A DNA stretch of 64,000 bases from Algoriphagus aquimarinus (GTDB lineage Bacteria > Bacteroidota > Bacteroidia > Cytophagales > Cyclobacteriaceae), in assembly GCF_007997215.1 (NCBI RefSeq), contig NZ_VORW01000008.1, positions 102,021-166,020 of the forward strand, in the 5' to 3' direction. A model generated the notes under the pieces. The model worked only from the letters and a program-made list of their open reading frames with translations. It had not been told where the DNA came from and ran no database searches. The number at the start of each line of letters is the position of its first letter. The first letter of the stretch is position 1. Below, in pieces: positions 63,874-64,000 of this stretch. The translations under genes and the position numbers were made by a program.

Positions 63874-64000
63874 TGTCTCGTCCTGAAATAAGTTGACACC
63901 AAATCGACTTATTATGGAAAAAGAAAACCTCTCTAGTGTCAAGGGGAAAAAGCGTTCGCAACGTGATTACAATTTAGGCTTTAAATTGACCCTGATTTCC
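63874..64000 (+). mobile_element. Left end of an insertion sequence, IS3-like (partial)
   Basis: TGTCTCGTCCTGAAATAAG at 63874 looks like a terminal inverted repeat with TG end. A transposase reading frame starts 40 bp inside. The right part is outside the window. Confidence 0.65.
63914..64000 (+). CDS. IS3-family transposase OrfA (N-terminal 29 codons)
   Basis: ATG 63914 opens MEKENLSSVKGKKRSQRDYN and continues LGFKLTLIS to the edge. This is the usual start of an IS3-type OrfA helix-turn-helix protein with a basic N-terminus. Only the start is visible, so the family call relies on the match and on the element end 40 bp upstream. Confidence 0.65.
   Translation, partial: MEKENLSSVKGKKRSQRDYNLGFKLTLIS

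Overview
The window looks like the chromosome of a member of the Bacteroidota, most likely Cytophagales and close to Cyclobacteriaceae/Algoriphagus (inference from gene families, not from a marker gene). The grounds are large FtsX/MacB-type permeases ending in a NPA-x-(V/T/I)LK-(S/A)E tail, a GxxExxY protein, DUF4136, DUF4397, DUF1080 and LVIVD-repeat lipoproteins, an AddAB-like helicase-nuclease pair, -7 boxes of the type TAnnTTTG, and many intergenic palindromic repeats. No rRNA, tRNA, CRISPR array or prophage was seen. Layout: 1-453 is the N-terminal part of a GH67 alpha-glucuronidase. 629-6695 encodes an overlapping AddA/AddB-like repair pair. 6769-8656 holds a cell-envelope pair (beta-barrel and LVIVD lipoprotein). 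8855-10510 is an eight-copy tandem array of about 213-bp units. 10564-15776 carries GrpB, a lipoprotein sulfatase and an FtsX permease. 16361-21258 is an accessory island with a one-polypeptide restriction-modification enzyme, an overlapping GIY-YIG-like protein and an unrecognised protein with an internal duplication. A decayed 21-bp heptad repeat follows at 21.5 kb. 22732-24774 is a DUF1080 hydrolase plus a Gfo/Idh/MocA oxidoreductase. 25279-29791 is a permease-ATPase-TolC exporter operon without an adaptor gene. 29959-35877 holds GxxExxY, OmpA, DUF4136, uracil-DNA-glycosylase-like, SDR and FAD-oxidoreductase genes. 36665-39602 is a PadR-regulated permease. 40071-41876 is a large nitronate-monooxygenase-like protein with a cysteine-rich tail. 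42590-44492 is an ECF sigma factor with a membrane-anchored beta-barrel partner. 44861-50011 is a convergent pair of operons (lipoprotein, fatty acid desaturase, fatty acid hydroxylase / radical SAM, GNAT) that may modify lipids. 50385-63810 holds DUF4397, DinB/WYL, an MDR oxidoreductase, NrnA, GT39, an NtrY/NtrC-like two-component pair, SlyD-like FKBP and LpxH-like genes. An IS element begins at 63874 and runs off the right edge. The most unusual signals are as follows. (1) Two genome-wide repeat types lie in frame inside the restriction-modification gene: a palindromic 80-bp element with CGTCATTGCGAG ends, and the CCTTCGAC-GCTCAGGG repeat, which reads as PFDVAQGD. (2) The same gene has an A+T-rich block over its target-recognition region. 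(3) Two separate FtsX permease genes share one upstream layout: a CGRACA-AAAA-YGTYCG palindrome about 70 bp before a 17-bp motif TGGCATnnAAGTGGAAA. The window also holds an NtrC-type regulator with similar sequence upstream of it. (4) The tandem array has ends related to a small palindromic element beside the GxxExxY gene. (5) A period-21 GATCTAG repeat reads as leucine/aspartate heptads on both strands.
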